Shown piece after piece: positions 36,869-44,779 of a stretch of DNA of 64,000 nucleotides. The notes under the pieces are model-generated. The model saw nothing but the letters and a program-made list of their open reading frames with translations, was not told where the DNA came from and did no database searches. The position numbers and the translations under genes are program-made. This DNA is from DATAZK01 sp963731205 (lineage in GTDB: Bacteria; Actinomycetota; Actinomycetes; Frankiales; Frankiaceae), in the NCBI GenBank assembly GCA_963731205.1, contig CAVSUJ010000001.1, forward strand, positions 1,674,001 to 1,738,000, given 5' to 3'. How positions within the stretch are numbered: position 1 is the first letter of the stretch; every line of letters starts with the position of its first letter.

Positions 36869-39800
36869 TCAGTGGGCGCCCGCGCCCACCGGTCGGCGTG
36901 ACGAGTCCTTCAACACAAGCCAGTTTCCGGCGCGCAACTGCGCCAGCGTCGGCTCGTCGAGCAGCACCCGCTTCTTCACCGCTGCCGTCGCGGCGGCGAG
37001 ATCGTCCGGATGATGGCCGAGCACCAAGGCGCCCGTCAGGACTCCACGGGACACGATGAGGCGGCGGTAGGAAGGCAGCCGCGCATTCTCACTCACGATG
37101 ACCTCATCGCCCTCTCCGGGCACGACCTGACCGATCGACGTGAGCTCCAGCCCGACGCCTTTCAGGATGGTGGCCGGAATCTCGGCGACGAGCCGCTCGT
37201 CACCGCCGAGCGCGTTGGCCGCCGCCACCTCTCCCTGCTTGGCGGCGATGGGCCAAAGACCGAGGACGAGCCCGTCGTGTTCAGCGATGTCACCCGCGGC
37301 GAAAACCCCGGGAACGTTGGTCTCCATGCGGTCGTTCACGAGCACCCCGCGATTGACCGCGACTCCAGCATCCTTGGCGAGCTTGGCGTTGGGACGGATA
37401 CCGATGGCGGCCAGGAAGGCATCGCAGGGGATGGTGCGACCGTCCTTGAGCACCACCGAATCGATCCGCTCCCCGCCGCCGAGCGACTCGGTCTCGGCGC
37501 CGTAGAGCACCTGCATGCCGAGCCGGTCGAAGTGGCTCTGGACCAAGGCGCTGCAACGCTCGTCAACCTGCTTGGAGAGCAGGCGCTTGCCGCGCTCCAG
37601 CACCGTCACGTGAAGCCCCAGCTCGTGCATCGCGTACGCGGCTTCCAGGCCGAGCAGGCCACCTCCGGCCACGACGGCGGTGCGGCACGCATGGCGCTGC
37701 GCATAGCTGCGAAGCTCCATCGCGTCCGCGGCCGAGCGCAGCACGAAGCTGCCCGGCTTGCCGAAGCCTTGGAGCGGTGGCTCGGTGCTGCTGCTGCCCA
37801 TCGCGAGGATGAGCCGGTCGAAGTTGATGACCTCGCCGGTGCCGAGCACGACGTGGCGGGCGCGGACATCGATGCTCGAGACGATCGTGTTCAGCCAGGC
37901 GGTGACCCCGTTCTCGGCGTACCAGTCCTCGGCGAGCAGATAGAGCCCGGTCATCGCTGAACGTCCATAAACCAGACGGGAAATGCCCATCCGGTTGTAG
38001 AGAACGTGGGACTCCTGACCGATCAGATGGATCTCGCAGTCGGGATGGCCGCGACGCACGAAGTCGGACGCGGTGACTCCGGCGATCCCGTTGCCGAGCA
38101 CGACCACGCTCGTGATCGAGCGATCGAACTGGGTCGGTTTCACGCCGCCGCCGGGCTCCCCTCGCTCGGGAGTGAGGCTCACCTTGACAGAGCCGGACTG
38201 CACGCGCGCACAGCAGGCCATCCGGGTCGAGGGCGCGAGGCCGAGACGGCGAAGCGTGTTCAGTTCCTCTTCCTCGGGTTCGGAGACGCATTCCATACCT
38301 GCGAGCACCGCGACCGGATCGGCCCCGCAAACACCGAGCCGGCAGCCGGCTTCGATCGGCAGCCCCTCGCGTTCGGCGATCTCGAGCAGGCTCATCCCGA
38401 GTTCAGCTCCGACGGGCTTGTCGTCGGGCTGGAAGCGCACCTCGATCTGATCCGCCGCGGCTTTGTCCTCCAGCGCCTTGGCGGCAACGGGGGTGATCTC
38501 GATGAGCGGGCGGGCAGGCGCGCTCTCCTCCTCGAAGTGCCTTTCGCTCCAGTACGTCCGTGAGATCCAGATCAGGCTGAGCACCAGGACGACGAGCCGG
38601 ATCGGCCAGCGGAGCCACGGTGCGCTGACACCGGTGATGGTGTGGAACGAACTGGCGGCGATGACCCCGCCGTACCAGTAGAAGATGTTGATCGCCGCGG
38701 CTCCGAAGAGAGCGATCAGCAACGCGAGACTGATCGGAAGCAGCGCCTGAATCGCGAAGAACGAGGCGATGCTGCCCCCGAAGTAGAGCGCGAGCCGCCC
38801 GTACAGATGCCAGTTCGACCCGTGGTGGACCAGCAGCGTGAAGAACCCCAGCACGAAGCCGGGAAGCGCGCTGGCGAACAGCTTGCGCGGTGCGCTCCAT
38901 TCCGGATCCGGGTCGTGAAGGTCGGCTTGATAGGCGACCTGCGGCTTGAAGTCGTAGCAGTTCTTCGTGCAAGCGACGCAAGTGCTGCAGTGGCTGTTTC
39001 CCACCAACACGAACGGGGTCTGGCCATACACCCGCTGCAAGGGAAGCAGCGGGCAGATGCTGCTGCACCATCCACTCTTGCCCTTGAACGCGACGCCCGC
39101 GATGAAGGCGTTGAGGATCGTGATCGAGAGCAGGACGCCGGTGGCCTTCGCGTTGGCGTTGAACACGGCCAGGCGAGCGCCGGCGATACCGAAGAAGAGC
39201 ACGATCGCGATCACGTACGCCCGGCGACCCAGCCACTTTGGAGTGGTGCCGGCCTTGGTGAAGCCGAACCAGCGCGGGGCCTGATTGGCTGCAGCCAAAG
39301 GGCAAATGTTGCGCCAGAGCCCGGGGGCGACGAAGAACAGGATCGGCAGGATCGGGATGATGACCTTGAAGAAGGCGAACTGGGCGCCTGCCGGACGCAC
39401 GAAAAGCCCGATGCACAAAGCGATGTAGAGCAGGAAGCTGCCGGTGCGCACCGCGTGCCACATCCAGATCGGCGCCCGGCGCGGGATCTCCATGTAGTTG
39501 CGGAAGCGCGGCATGTCGGGTGCCGGGTCGGCACCGGTGAACAGCCAGCGAAAAAACGTGCTCGCCTTGGACGGCACCACCGGCGGCGGCGGTAGCGCCG
39601 GAGGCGCCGGGACGGGCATGCTCTGCTGCGGCAGCAGCGCCCCGATCATGGTGAGCTTCGCTTCGGGGTCGACCACCCGCGCCGGGACGGGGCTCACGAC
39701 CACCAGTTCGGTCGCCCCGAGCCGCAGCACATCGCCCGGTTCCAGGTTCGTGCGGTTCAGCAGGGCGACGCCGTTCAGAAGCGTGCCGTTGCGGCTACCG

Positions 39801-39979
39801 AGGTCCACGACGGACAGGCCGAGCGGACTCGGCAGCAGCTTCACGTGTCGCCGCGAGACTCCGGCGTCAGCGAGCAGCACCCCGTCGCATTCGCGTCCGA
39901 CCTCCAGCGCGCGGTCGAGCACCACGCGCCTGACCGGTCGCCCCGGCTCACGAATCTCGAGCAGCGGTGGTTCAGCCAT
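36869..39979 (-). CDS. FHA / NosR-like polyferredoxin / ferredoxin / flavoprotein fusion
   Basis: The 1036-residue protein joins four modules. An FHA domain (about 19-96; GR 28-29, SRRH 42-45, NG 64-65) is followed by a Pro-rich linker. A NosR/NapH-like membrane module (about 170-475) has six or seven helices, C226, C305/C309 and a 4Fe-4S motif CSTCVACTKNC (C331, C334, C337, C341). A plant-type 2Fe-2S ferredoxin-like domain (about 510-602) has C546, C551 and C589/C590, but the third ligand is D554. A pyridine-nucleotide-disulfide-reductase-type flavoprotein (about 622-1010) has GNGIAG, AGGGLLGLEAA and the FAD motif VFAAGDIAE. It should move electrons between NAD(P)H and a membrane acceptor, with the FHA domain giving phospho-threonine control (inference). 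It starts two bases after the cyclic-nucleotide-binding gene, so the pair is coupled. Confidence 0.88.
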   Translation of the reverse strand: MAEPPLLEIREPGRPVRRVVLDRALEVGRECDGVLLADAGVSRRHVKLLPSPLGLSVVDLGSRNGTLLNGVALLNRTNLEPGDVLRLGATELVVVSPVPARVVDPEAKLTMIGALLPQQSMPVPAPPALPPPPVVPSKASTFFRWLFTGADPAPDMPRFRNYMEIPRRAPIWMWHAVRTGSFLLYIALCIGLFVRPAGAQFAFFKVIIPILPILFFVAPGLWRNICPLAAANQAPRWFGFTKAGTTPKWLGRRAYVIAIVLFFGIAGARLAVFNANAKATGVLLSITILNAFIAGVAFKGKSGWCSSICPLLPLQRVYGQTPFVLVGNSHCSTCVACTKNCYDFKPQVAYQADLHDPDPEWSAPRKLFASALPGFVLGFFTLLVHHGSNWHLYGRLALYFGGSIASFFAIQALLPISLALLIALFGAAAINIFYWYGGVIAASSFHTITGVSAPWLRWPIRLVVLVLSLIWISRTYWSERHFEEESAPARPLIEITPVAAKALEDKAAADQIEVRFQPDDKPVGAELGMSLLEIAEREGLPIEAGCRLGVCGADPVAVLAGMECVSEPEEEELNTLRRLGLAPSTRMACCARVQSGSVKVSLTPERGEPGGGVKPTQFDRSITSVVVLGNGIAGVTASDFVRRGHPDCEIHLIGQESHVLYNRMGISRLVYGRSAMTGLYLLAEDWYAENGVTAWLNTIVSSIDVRARHVVLGTGEVINFDRLILAMGSSSTEPPLQGFGKPGSFVLRSAADAMELRSYAQRHACRTAVVAGGGLLGLEAAYAMHELGLHVTVLERGKRLLSKQVDERCSALVQSHFDRLGMQVLYGAETESLGGGERIDSVVLKDGRTIPCDAFLAAIGIRPNAKLAKDAGVAVNRGVLVNDRMETNVPGVFAAGDIAEHDGLVLGLWPIAAKQGEVAAANALGGDERLVAEIPATILKGVGLELTSIGQVVPGEGDEVIVSENARLPSYRRLIVSRGVLTGALVLGHHPDDLAAATAAVKKRVLLDEPTLAQLRAGNWLVLKDSSRRPVGAGAH

Positions 39980-39981
39980 GG

Positions 39982-40458
39982 TCAGCTCACCCCCGCCAGT
40001 GCGGTCGACTCGTTGCGCCGCAGCCGGCGAGCAAGTATGCGCCCCAGGTCCATGGCGACCATCAGCGCCAGGTCGGGGCGAAAATCAGAAAGCCGCTCGA
40101 AATCGGCGAACGTGAGTTCGGCGACGGTGGTGGGCGTGAGAGTGCGCACCATGGCCGAACGCGCGTCCCCGTCCAAGAACGCCAACTCCCCGAGCACGCT
40201 GCCCTTTCCGGCGGTGTTGACCCGCCGCCACCTGCCGCGCGTGGCCGGTAGCAGGACCTCGAGTTCACCGTCAACCACCAGATAGAGGGAACGCTCAGCA
40301 ATCCCAGCCGAAATCAGGGCTTCGCCCGCCGCTATGTGACGCGTATTGGTGAAGGACAGCAGCGCGGTCCAATCCGCTTCGGAGGCGCCGGGCAGCAGGT
40401 AATCAGCCGGGAGCGGCGGCGGCGCGCTCTCCCCGGTCGGATAGTCGAAAAACGTCAC
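39982..40458 (-). CDS. Cyclic-nucleotide-binding-domain protein
   Basis: The 158-residue protein is almost wholly one cNMP-binding beta-roll (about 25-140). It has AAGEALISAG, LYLVVDGELEVLLP and the phosphate-binding cassette region LGELAFLDGDARSAMVRT, with the Gly-Glu and Arg of true cyclic-nucleotide sites. There is no DNA-binding domain, so it is not a Crp-type regulator; it probably acts on a partner protein. That partner is likely the FHA-flavoprotein encoded two bases downstream. GTG 40458 has no clear ribosome site and is uncertain. Confidence 0.83.
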   Translation of the reverse strand: MTFFDYPTGESAPPPLPADYLLPGASEADWTALLSFTNTRHIAAGEALISAGIAERSLYLVVDGELEVLLPATRGRWRRVNTAGKGSVLGELAFLDGDARSAMVRTLTPTTVAELTFADFERLSDFRPDLALMVAMDLGRILARRLRRNESTALAGVS

Positions 40459-40632
40459 TGGGACACCAGCCGGGGTCTCGGGAGCCTGGGACGCGCGGAC
40501 GAGACGAACCCCGCCCGCGACCTGTACTTCTCCCTGCGAATGAACCAGCCATCCCCAGCCCGCGCAAGAGTCAAATCCCCGACACCGCTCCGGTCGGCGG
40601 GCCCACCCGAGCGTCCTGGCGGGAGTGGCCGG

Positions 40633-41061
40633 CTAGTAGGGCAGGTCCTCCGGCCGGCAGTCTCGGTAATCCGGTGCAACGGCCTCGGCGAAACGCACCG
40701 CCCGCACAGTGTCGCGTCCATCCAGGATTGCGCGCGCGACGCGGTGCATACCGTCCATCACTCGTCCGTCGGCAGCCAGGATGATCGGCCACGAGGTGTC
40801 GGCCTCGGCGATGAGCCGGGCGTGCTCGGCGACGCTTCGCACGGTGGGGCGCTGGTCTCCATAGTCATACCAATAGGTGGATTCCACCTCGCTGATCGAG
40901 GCGATCGGCACCTCGATGACCGGAAGATGGCGGGACATCTCGATCAGGCGGTCGACGTCCCAGGCATCGAGCCCCTGCGCCCCCGGCCAGAAGTTGTACT
41001 GCTTTCGCACTAGCCCGCTACCGCTGACGACGCTGCCTGACGACCGAGCGGTCGAAATCAT
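40633..41061 (-). CDS. ParB-like-domain hypothetical protein
   Basis: The 142-residue protein has a core (VIEVPIASISEVEST near 48, then WPIILAADGRVMDGMHRVARAILDGRDTVRAVRF at about 90-122) with the ParB/Srx-type pattern: a strand, a G-x-x-x-D-G-x-H-R turn and a helix. There is no helix-turn-helix, so it is not a partition protein. Single ParB-like domains of this kind can bind nucleotides or act as nucleases. ATG 41061 overlaps the stop of the DUF385 gene as ATGA, so the two are coupled. Confidence 0.72.
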   Translation of the reverse strand: MISTARSSGSVVSGSGLVRKQYNFWPGAQGLDAWDVDRLIEMSRHLPVIEVPIASISEVESTYWYDYGDQRPTVRSVAEHARLIAEADTSWPIILAADGRVMDGMHRVARAILDGRDTVRAVRFAEAVAPDYRDCRPEDLPY

Positions 41062-41573
41062 CGGCCGCGCGGCTTCAGGACCACCAACGGCACGGTGCGT
41101 CCGAATTGCGACGCTCGCTCTTGATATCGCTTCAACGAGTCGCCCTTGGTCCCGAGGTAGTCGAAAAGGCGCTGGTACTCCTCACCTTCCGAAACATGAG
41201 CATCCACGGCGATTTTTCGCCGCTTCACGTGTACCCATGCCGATCCGTTGGCCCGCACGTTCCACACCCAGTCGGGATCCTTCGGACCCCCGCCGTTGGA
41301 GCCGACGACGATGAACCGGTCGCCGTCCCGCACGTAGGGCAGCGCCCGCGGACGCAATACGCCGCTGCGCTTGCCGATGGTGGTCAGCAGCAGTGTCGGC
41401 CGATATCTGACGCCACCGGCTTTCGCGTACTGCCACGTGATGAAGGAGAACCCGGTGAAGCGCACCAGCGCGCGGTCGAAGGCGCGTCCCCGGTCGCCCT
41501 TGAGGATGATCCAGCGGGTGTTGCCGCGCGAGGAGTAGGAGATCGCCTCTTCGGCCTCGGAATTCGCCGTCAT
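41058..41573 (-). CDS. Deazaflavin (F420)-dependent nitroreductase-family protein (DUF385)
   Basis: The 171-residue split-barrel protein of the Ddn/DUF385 family is recognised by YRPTLLLTTIGKRSGVLRPRALPYVRDGDRF and VVGSNGGGPKDPDWVWNVRANG, which form the F420-binding site. Members reduce quinones, aflatoxins or nitro compounds with F420H2. The natural substrate here is unknown. It heads a two-gene operon with the ParB-like gene. A strong hairpin at 41587-41621 separates it from the upstream phytase-like gene. Confidence 0.88.
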   Translation of the reverse strand: MTANSEAEEAISYSSRGNTRWIILKGDRGRAFDRALVRFTGFSFITWQYAKAGGVRYRPTLLLTTIGKRSGVLRPRALPYVRDGDRFIVVGSNGGGPKDPDWVWNVRANGSAWVHVKRRKIAVDAHVSEGEEYQRLFDYLGTKGDSLKRYQERASQFGRTVPLVVLKPRGR

Positions 41574-41586
41574 GCCCCAACTTTGG

Positions 41587-41621
41587 CGTGCCCCCGTCCT
41601 CTCGTCGAGGGCGGGGGCACG
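41587..41621 (-). terminator. Strong hairpin terminator after the phytase-like gene
   Basis: A 15-bp stem with one G-T pair (41587-41601 with 41607-41621) closes a 5-base loop. It lies 32 bases past the phytase-like stop and 14 bases before the DUF385 start. Only a short T content follows on the minus strand. Confidence 0.72.
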
Positions 41622-41652
41622 CGCGGGGCTGTACGGGCGGATCAGCTGGCGA

Positions 41653-43338
41653 TTAGTGCACGTGGATCGTCACCGTGACGGTCTTCAGCACTGCCGGCAG
41701 CTTCGTGGTGTCGACCTTCAGGATCTCGCCGTTGTCGGTCTGACCCGTGGGCGGCAGCACCTTCTGGTTCACCGTCCACAGCCCGCTCGGGTCGACCTTG
41801 ATGACGTCGATGCCGAAGTCGTCGTCGTTGGACAGGTACAGCGTCTTGCCGGCATCAGTGGTGGCGACGCCCTCGACCTTGTCGTGCGCGAAGAGCGAGC
41901 CAGTCGGGTCGAGCTGGCTGAGCAGGGTGCCGACCTGGACGTAGGGCACCTTCTGCGCCACGTGGACACCCGCACCGGTGAGGGCAGCGAGCGCCGCGTT
42001 GGTGGCGTCGGTCCCGACAAAGGCTTCCGGCGACAGGCCGCCGATCGTCAGCCCGCTGACGTCCGTGGCGCCGTTGATGTCGACCTCGTAGAGCGTCTTG
42101 TTCGCGAACGGCTCGAAGTTGCCGTCACGCTCGTCGACCAGGAACTTGGTGCTCGACAGCGCGGTGAGCTCGCTGTTGGCGTCGCCCGTGGTCTTCGGGT
42201 CATCGAGCAGGTAGAGGTACTGCTTGGTCTGCAAGGTGTGCAGGTTGATCGTGAGGATGCGGGTGGCGGTGACGTTGCCGGCCTTGGTGGTGCCGAGGTC
42301 GGGCTGCTGCAACGCCGATTGCATGATGCCGACCAGCGTCGAACCGTCGGGCGTGATGGTCAGGCCCTCCATGCCCTTGTTCTTCAAGCGGAAGGCGTAC
42401 TCCGGCGGCAAGTAGCCGATGATCTTGTGAAAGGCATTGTCAGGGCTGTTCTTGTATGGGGTCAGCCGGCCGAGCTCGAAGCCGTTCGCGTCGAAGTGCG
42501 TGATGTACGGGCCGTACTCGTCCGAGACCCAGAAGGTGCCGTCGGGTAGCGCCACCAGGCCCTCGGAGTCGTAGCCGTTGGGGTCCTTGGCGACCGGAAC
42601 CGGGGTGACCGCACCGTTGGACAGTGTGGCGTTCGTGGCGTTGACGTCGTCGATGACCTCGTTGGTGTCATCCGGCGGACGTCCGCTGTAGTTCTTGCCC
42701 CCGAGACTCTTCGGGCCCTTCAGCAGGACCGTCTTGATCAGTCGCGCCTGGCCACCCGTGAGCTTGAACTCGCCGATCTGAGGCGTGAAGTTCAGGACCA
42801 TCTCCGACTTGTTGCCGTCGGGGGCGTCGGCGTTGGGGCCACGGTCGGTGAGGCCGTAGAAGTAGCCCGACTTGTGCGGCACCGGGGCCAGCGAGGAGCC
42901 GTAGCCCTCCCCTGAGATCTGCGTGGTGGTGCCGCCCGGCCCGGCGACCTGCGTCAGCGGCGGTATCGCCTTGCCGTCGGCCGTTGCGTCCTTGAAGAGC
43001 TGGACGGCGTCGGTGGCCGTGTAGGTGAAGGTGTCGGTGCCGGTGAACCCCGGGTTGGGGGTGTAGGTGAACGTGCCGTCCGCGTTGACGCTGACCGCGC
43101 CGTTCGCGGGGTTGGTGTGCCGGGCGACCGCCGTCGCGCCGTGGTCGTTGTGCAGGACATTGCCCGAGACGGTGCCGTGGCCGGAGAACGAGTCGGCGGC
43201 CGCGCTGAAATCATGCGACGGCGCCGAGAGCCATCCGCCTGCCTGGGCCGCGAGGGTGCCGGTTCCTGTCAGGGTGACAGCCGTCCCGATCGCCAAAAGG
43301 ACACGGTTGCGCTTGCGCGAAATGATTCTTGAAGTCAC
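41653..43338 (-). CDS. Secreted phytase-like esterase with cadherin/Ig-like N-domain
   Basis: The 561-residue protein has an Arg/Lys-rich signal peptide (about 1-33, RVLLAIGTAVTLTGTGTLAAQA). A bacterial Ig/cadherin-like domain (about 43-105; GNVLHNDHG, TPNPGFTGTDTFTYTATD) follows, then an esterase-like-of-phytase beta-propeller domain (about 130-555) with GLTDRGPNAD, YDSEGLVALPDGTFWVSDEYGP and KGMEGLTITPDG. Such proteins are secreted phosphatases or esterases of uncertain substrate. GTG 43338 is the best start, but the AAGGAG site is 18 bases away, so the start is uncertain; the frame is open further upstream. It is divergent from a methyltransferase gene. Confidence 0.85.
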   Translation of the reverse strand: MTSRIISRKRNRVLLAIGTAVTLTGTGTLAAQAGGWLSAPSHDFSAAADSFSGHGTVSGNVLHNDHGATAVARHTNPANGAVSVNADGTFTYTPNPGFTGTDTFTYTATDAVQLFKDATADGKAIPPLTQVAGPGGTTTQISGEGYGSSLAPVPHKSGYFYGLTDRGPNADAPDGNKSEMVLNFTPQIGEFKLTGGQARLIKTVLLKGPKSLGGKNYSGRPPDDTNEVIDDVNATNATLSNGAVTPVPVAKDPNGYDSEGLVALPDGTFWVSDEYGPYITHFDANGFELGRLTPYKNSPDNAFHKIIGYLPPEYAFRLKNKGMEGLTITPDGSTLVGIMQSALQQPDLGTTKAGNVTATRILTINLHTLQTKQYLYLLDDPKTTGDANSELTALSSTKFLVDERDGNFEPFANKTLYEVDINGATDVSGLTIGGLSPEAFVGTDATNAALAALTGAGVHVAQKVPYVQVGTLLSQLDPTGSLFAHDKVEGVATTDAGKTLYLSNDDDFGIDVIKVDPSGLWTVNQKVLPPTGQTDNGEILKVDTTKLPAVLKTVTVTIHVH

Positions 43339-43485
43339 GCAAATAAAACTGTCGACTCCTTTTGAACGCAGCAGCAAACTGCGGGAAACAGTCGGTGTGA
43401 GGCAGAAGAACGGTGAGTCGCAGAAGCGGGCCGAACGGCCGACGTCGTCCGGAGACGATGCCGTCATGAGCGAGGGTGGCGGCCG

Positions 43486-44271
43486 GTGAGCACGGACTGG
43501 GACGGCGCCGAGTACCGGCAGATCAGCGGGATGCAGCAGTGGCTGGCCGAACGGGCGGTCGCGGGTGTCGCGCTGGACGGGGTGCGCAGTCTCCTCGACA
43601 TCGGCTGCGGCGACGGACGGATCACCGTCACGCTTGCCGCGCGCCTGCCGGGCGCTCGCGTCGTCGGCGTCGATCCGTCGCCCGGCATGATTGCGTCGGC
43701 ACCGACGAATAGCGCGGTCGAGTTCCGGCTCGGCGACGTTCTCGACCTGCCCTTCCACGCCGAGTTCGACCTCGTGGTCTCGTTCAACGCCCTGCACTGG
43801 GTGCTCGACACGGCACGGGCGCTCACCAGCGTCGCGACCGCGCTGCAGCCTGGGGGCCGGACACTGCTCGTGCTGGTGTGCGCAGGCGATCGGGCGAGCC
43901 TGGAGGACGTCGCGATGCGGGTCACCGGGCAGCCTCCGTGGAGCGACCGGTTCGCAGGATTTCAGCGCCCCTACGAGCATCCGCGGCCCCAGCGCTGGAA
44001 CCACCTCGCCAAGCGCGCCGGGCTTCGTGAGGTGGCGACCCGCGTCGAGGACCTCACGTGGGACTTCGGCGACCGGCAGAGCATGGCGCGCTGGTGTGCG
44101 GCCGGCTTCGGGGCGTGGACCGCGTCGCTACCGGGCCCGCAGAAGCAAGCGTTCGTCGACCGGGTCGTGGAGCAGTACGCCGAGGTGGCCGGGTCCGATC
44201 ACCTGCTCCGGTTCATGCAGCTGCGTTCGGTGCTCCAACGGCCAGCGGACGGCGCTGCAGTCAATCGATGA
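43486..44271 (+). CDS. Class I SAM-dependent methyltransferase (trans-aconitate methyltransferase-like)
   Basis: The 261-residue Rossmann methyltransferase has motif I LLDIGCGDGRIT (36-47), the acidic residue of motif II in VVGVDPSPGM, LGDVLDLPF as motif III-like and VSFNALHWVLD as motif IV. NALHW is frequent in trans-aconitate 2-methyltransferase-like proteins, but the substrate is not fixed by sequence. GAGGGTGGCG precedes GTG 43486. The gene stands alone between the phytase-like gene and the tRNA. Confidence 0.86.
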   Translation: MSTDWDGAEYRQISGMQQWLAERAVAGVALDGVRSLLDIGCGDGRITVTLAARLPGARVVGVDPSPGMIASAPTNSAVEFRLGDVLDLPFHAEFDLVVSFNALHWVLDTARALTSVATALQPGGRTLLVLVCAGDRASLEDVAMRVTGQPPWSDRFAGFQRPYEHPRPQRWNHLAKRAGLREVATRVEDLTWDFGDRQSMARWCAAGFGAWTASLPGPQKQAFVDRVVEQYAEVAGSDHLLRFMQLRSVLQRPADGAAVNR

Positions 44272-44272
44272 A

Positions 44273-44286
44273 CGTCAGCGCTGACG
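44273..44286. repeat. 14-bp palindrome CGTCAGCGCTGACG
   Basis: It begins one base after the methyltransferase stop. It is a perfect palindrome without a T-run; it may be a short terminator stem. Confidence 0.4.
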
Positions 44287-44350
44287 AGCAGGTTCGACGC
44301 GATCAGGTAGGCCAGAGGTGTCGAGAGTGATACGCCGGTCTGCTCCACAG

Positions 44351-44479
44351 GTGAGTGCGAGGCAGCTGACCGGTCAGATCGACATCACCTATGTCCGCGG
44401 CCCTAGCGGCATCATCGTGATGCTCGCCGAAGAGCTGAACAAGAGCCGAACCGCGCCCGGGCCAATCCCTGGGCGCTGA
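44351..44479 (+). pseudogene. C-terminal remnant of a VOC/glyoxalase-family protein
   Basis: A 42-codon frame ends with IDITYVRGPSGIIVMLAEEL, which is the typical last strand of vicinal-oxygen-chelate proteins, where a metal-ligand Glu lies near the end. The in-frame sequence upstream has no further recognisable VOC sequence and no ribosome site, so most of the gene has been lost. It lies between the methyltransferase gene and tRNA-Ala. A short intact gene is the alternative, but less likely. Confidence 0.5.
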
Positions 44480-44500
44480 GCACGCCTGGTGTCACCGAAG

Positions 44501-44573
44501 TGGAGCTGAGGGGATTCGAACCCCTGACCCCTTCCATGCCATGGAAGTGCGCTACCAGCTGCGCCACAGCCCC
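44501..44573 (-). tRNA. alaT: tRNA-Ala (anticodon GGC)
   Basis: On the minus strand a 73-nucleotide cloverleaf can be drawn. The acceptor stem GGGGCTG pairs with CAGCTCC (one G-U). The D arm has GGCGCAGCTGGTAGCGC, the anticodon loop is ATGGCAT with GGC, and the T arm has GGTTCGAATCC. The discriminator base is A, and CCA is not encoded. It reads GCC/GCT alanine codons. The gene symbol is conventional only. Confidence 0.93.
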
Positions 44574-44634
44574 GATCGGGTCCCACCATACCGCCGTGCG
44601 GGTCACCAGGCGTCGCCGCGACGCCTGAGAGCCT

Positions 44635-44747
44635 GGCGCCACCAGCACAACGCGCCAGGGCACCCTGAGACGGTGGCGCCAGCAAGTCCACGGTTCGGCG
44701 CCACCAGCACAACGCGCTATAGCACCCTGAGATGGTGGCGCCACCAG
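44635..44747. repeat. Two REP-like palindromic direct repeats
   Basis: Units at 44635-44681 and 44697-44747 share about 47 bases with few differences. Each is bounded by GGCGCCACC and its complement GGTGGCGCC (the first unit ends one base short of the extra CC), so each can fold into a long hairpin. The start-to-start distance is 62 bases. They lie between gpgP and tRNA-Ala on the minus strand. They could be REP/BIME-type elements or transcription barriers. Confidence 0.7.
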
Positions 44748-44779
44748 ATGAGGGCGGCGCACCAGCTGAAGGCGACGCG

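Noticed and set aside
36869..39979. Assignment as NosR, nitrite reductase or photosynthetic component
   Set aside because: No nos, nir or pigment genes are nearby; only the membrane Fe-S part resembles NosR/NapH.
39982..40458. Crp/Fnr-type transcription factor
   Set aside because: The protein ends right after the cNMP domain and has no helix-turn-helix.
44501..44573. Integration site of a mobile element at tRNA-Ala
   Set aside because: No integrase gene or duplicated tRNA end is visible in the window.
44635..44747. Possible CRISPR array
   Set aside because: Only two units, each itself palindromic over its full length, with no third repeat, spacers of regular size or cas genes.
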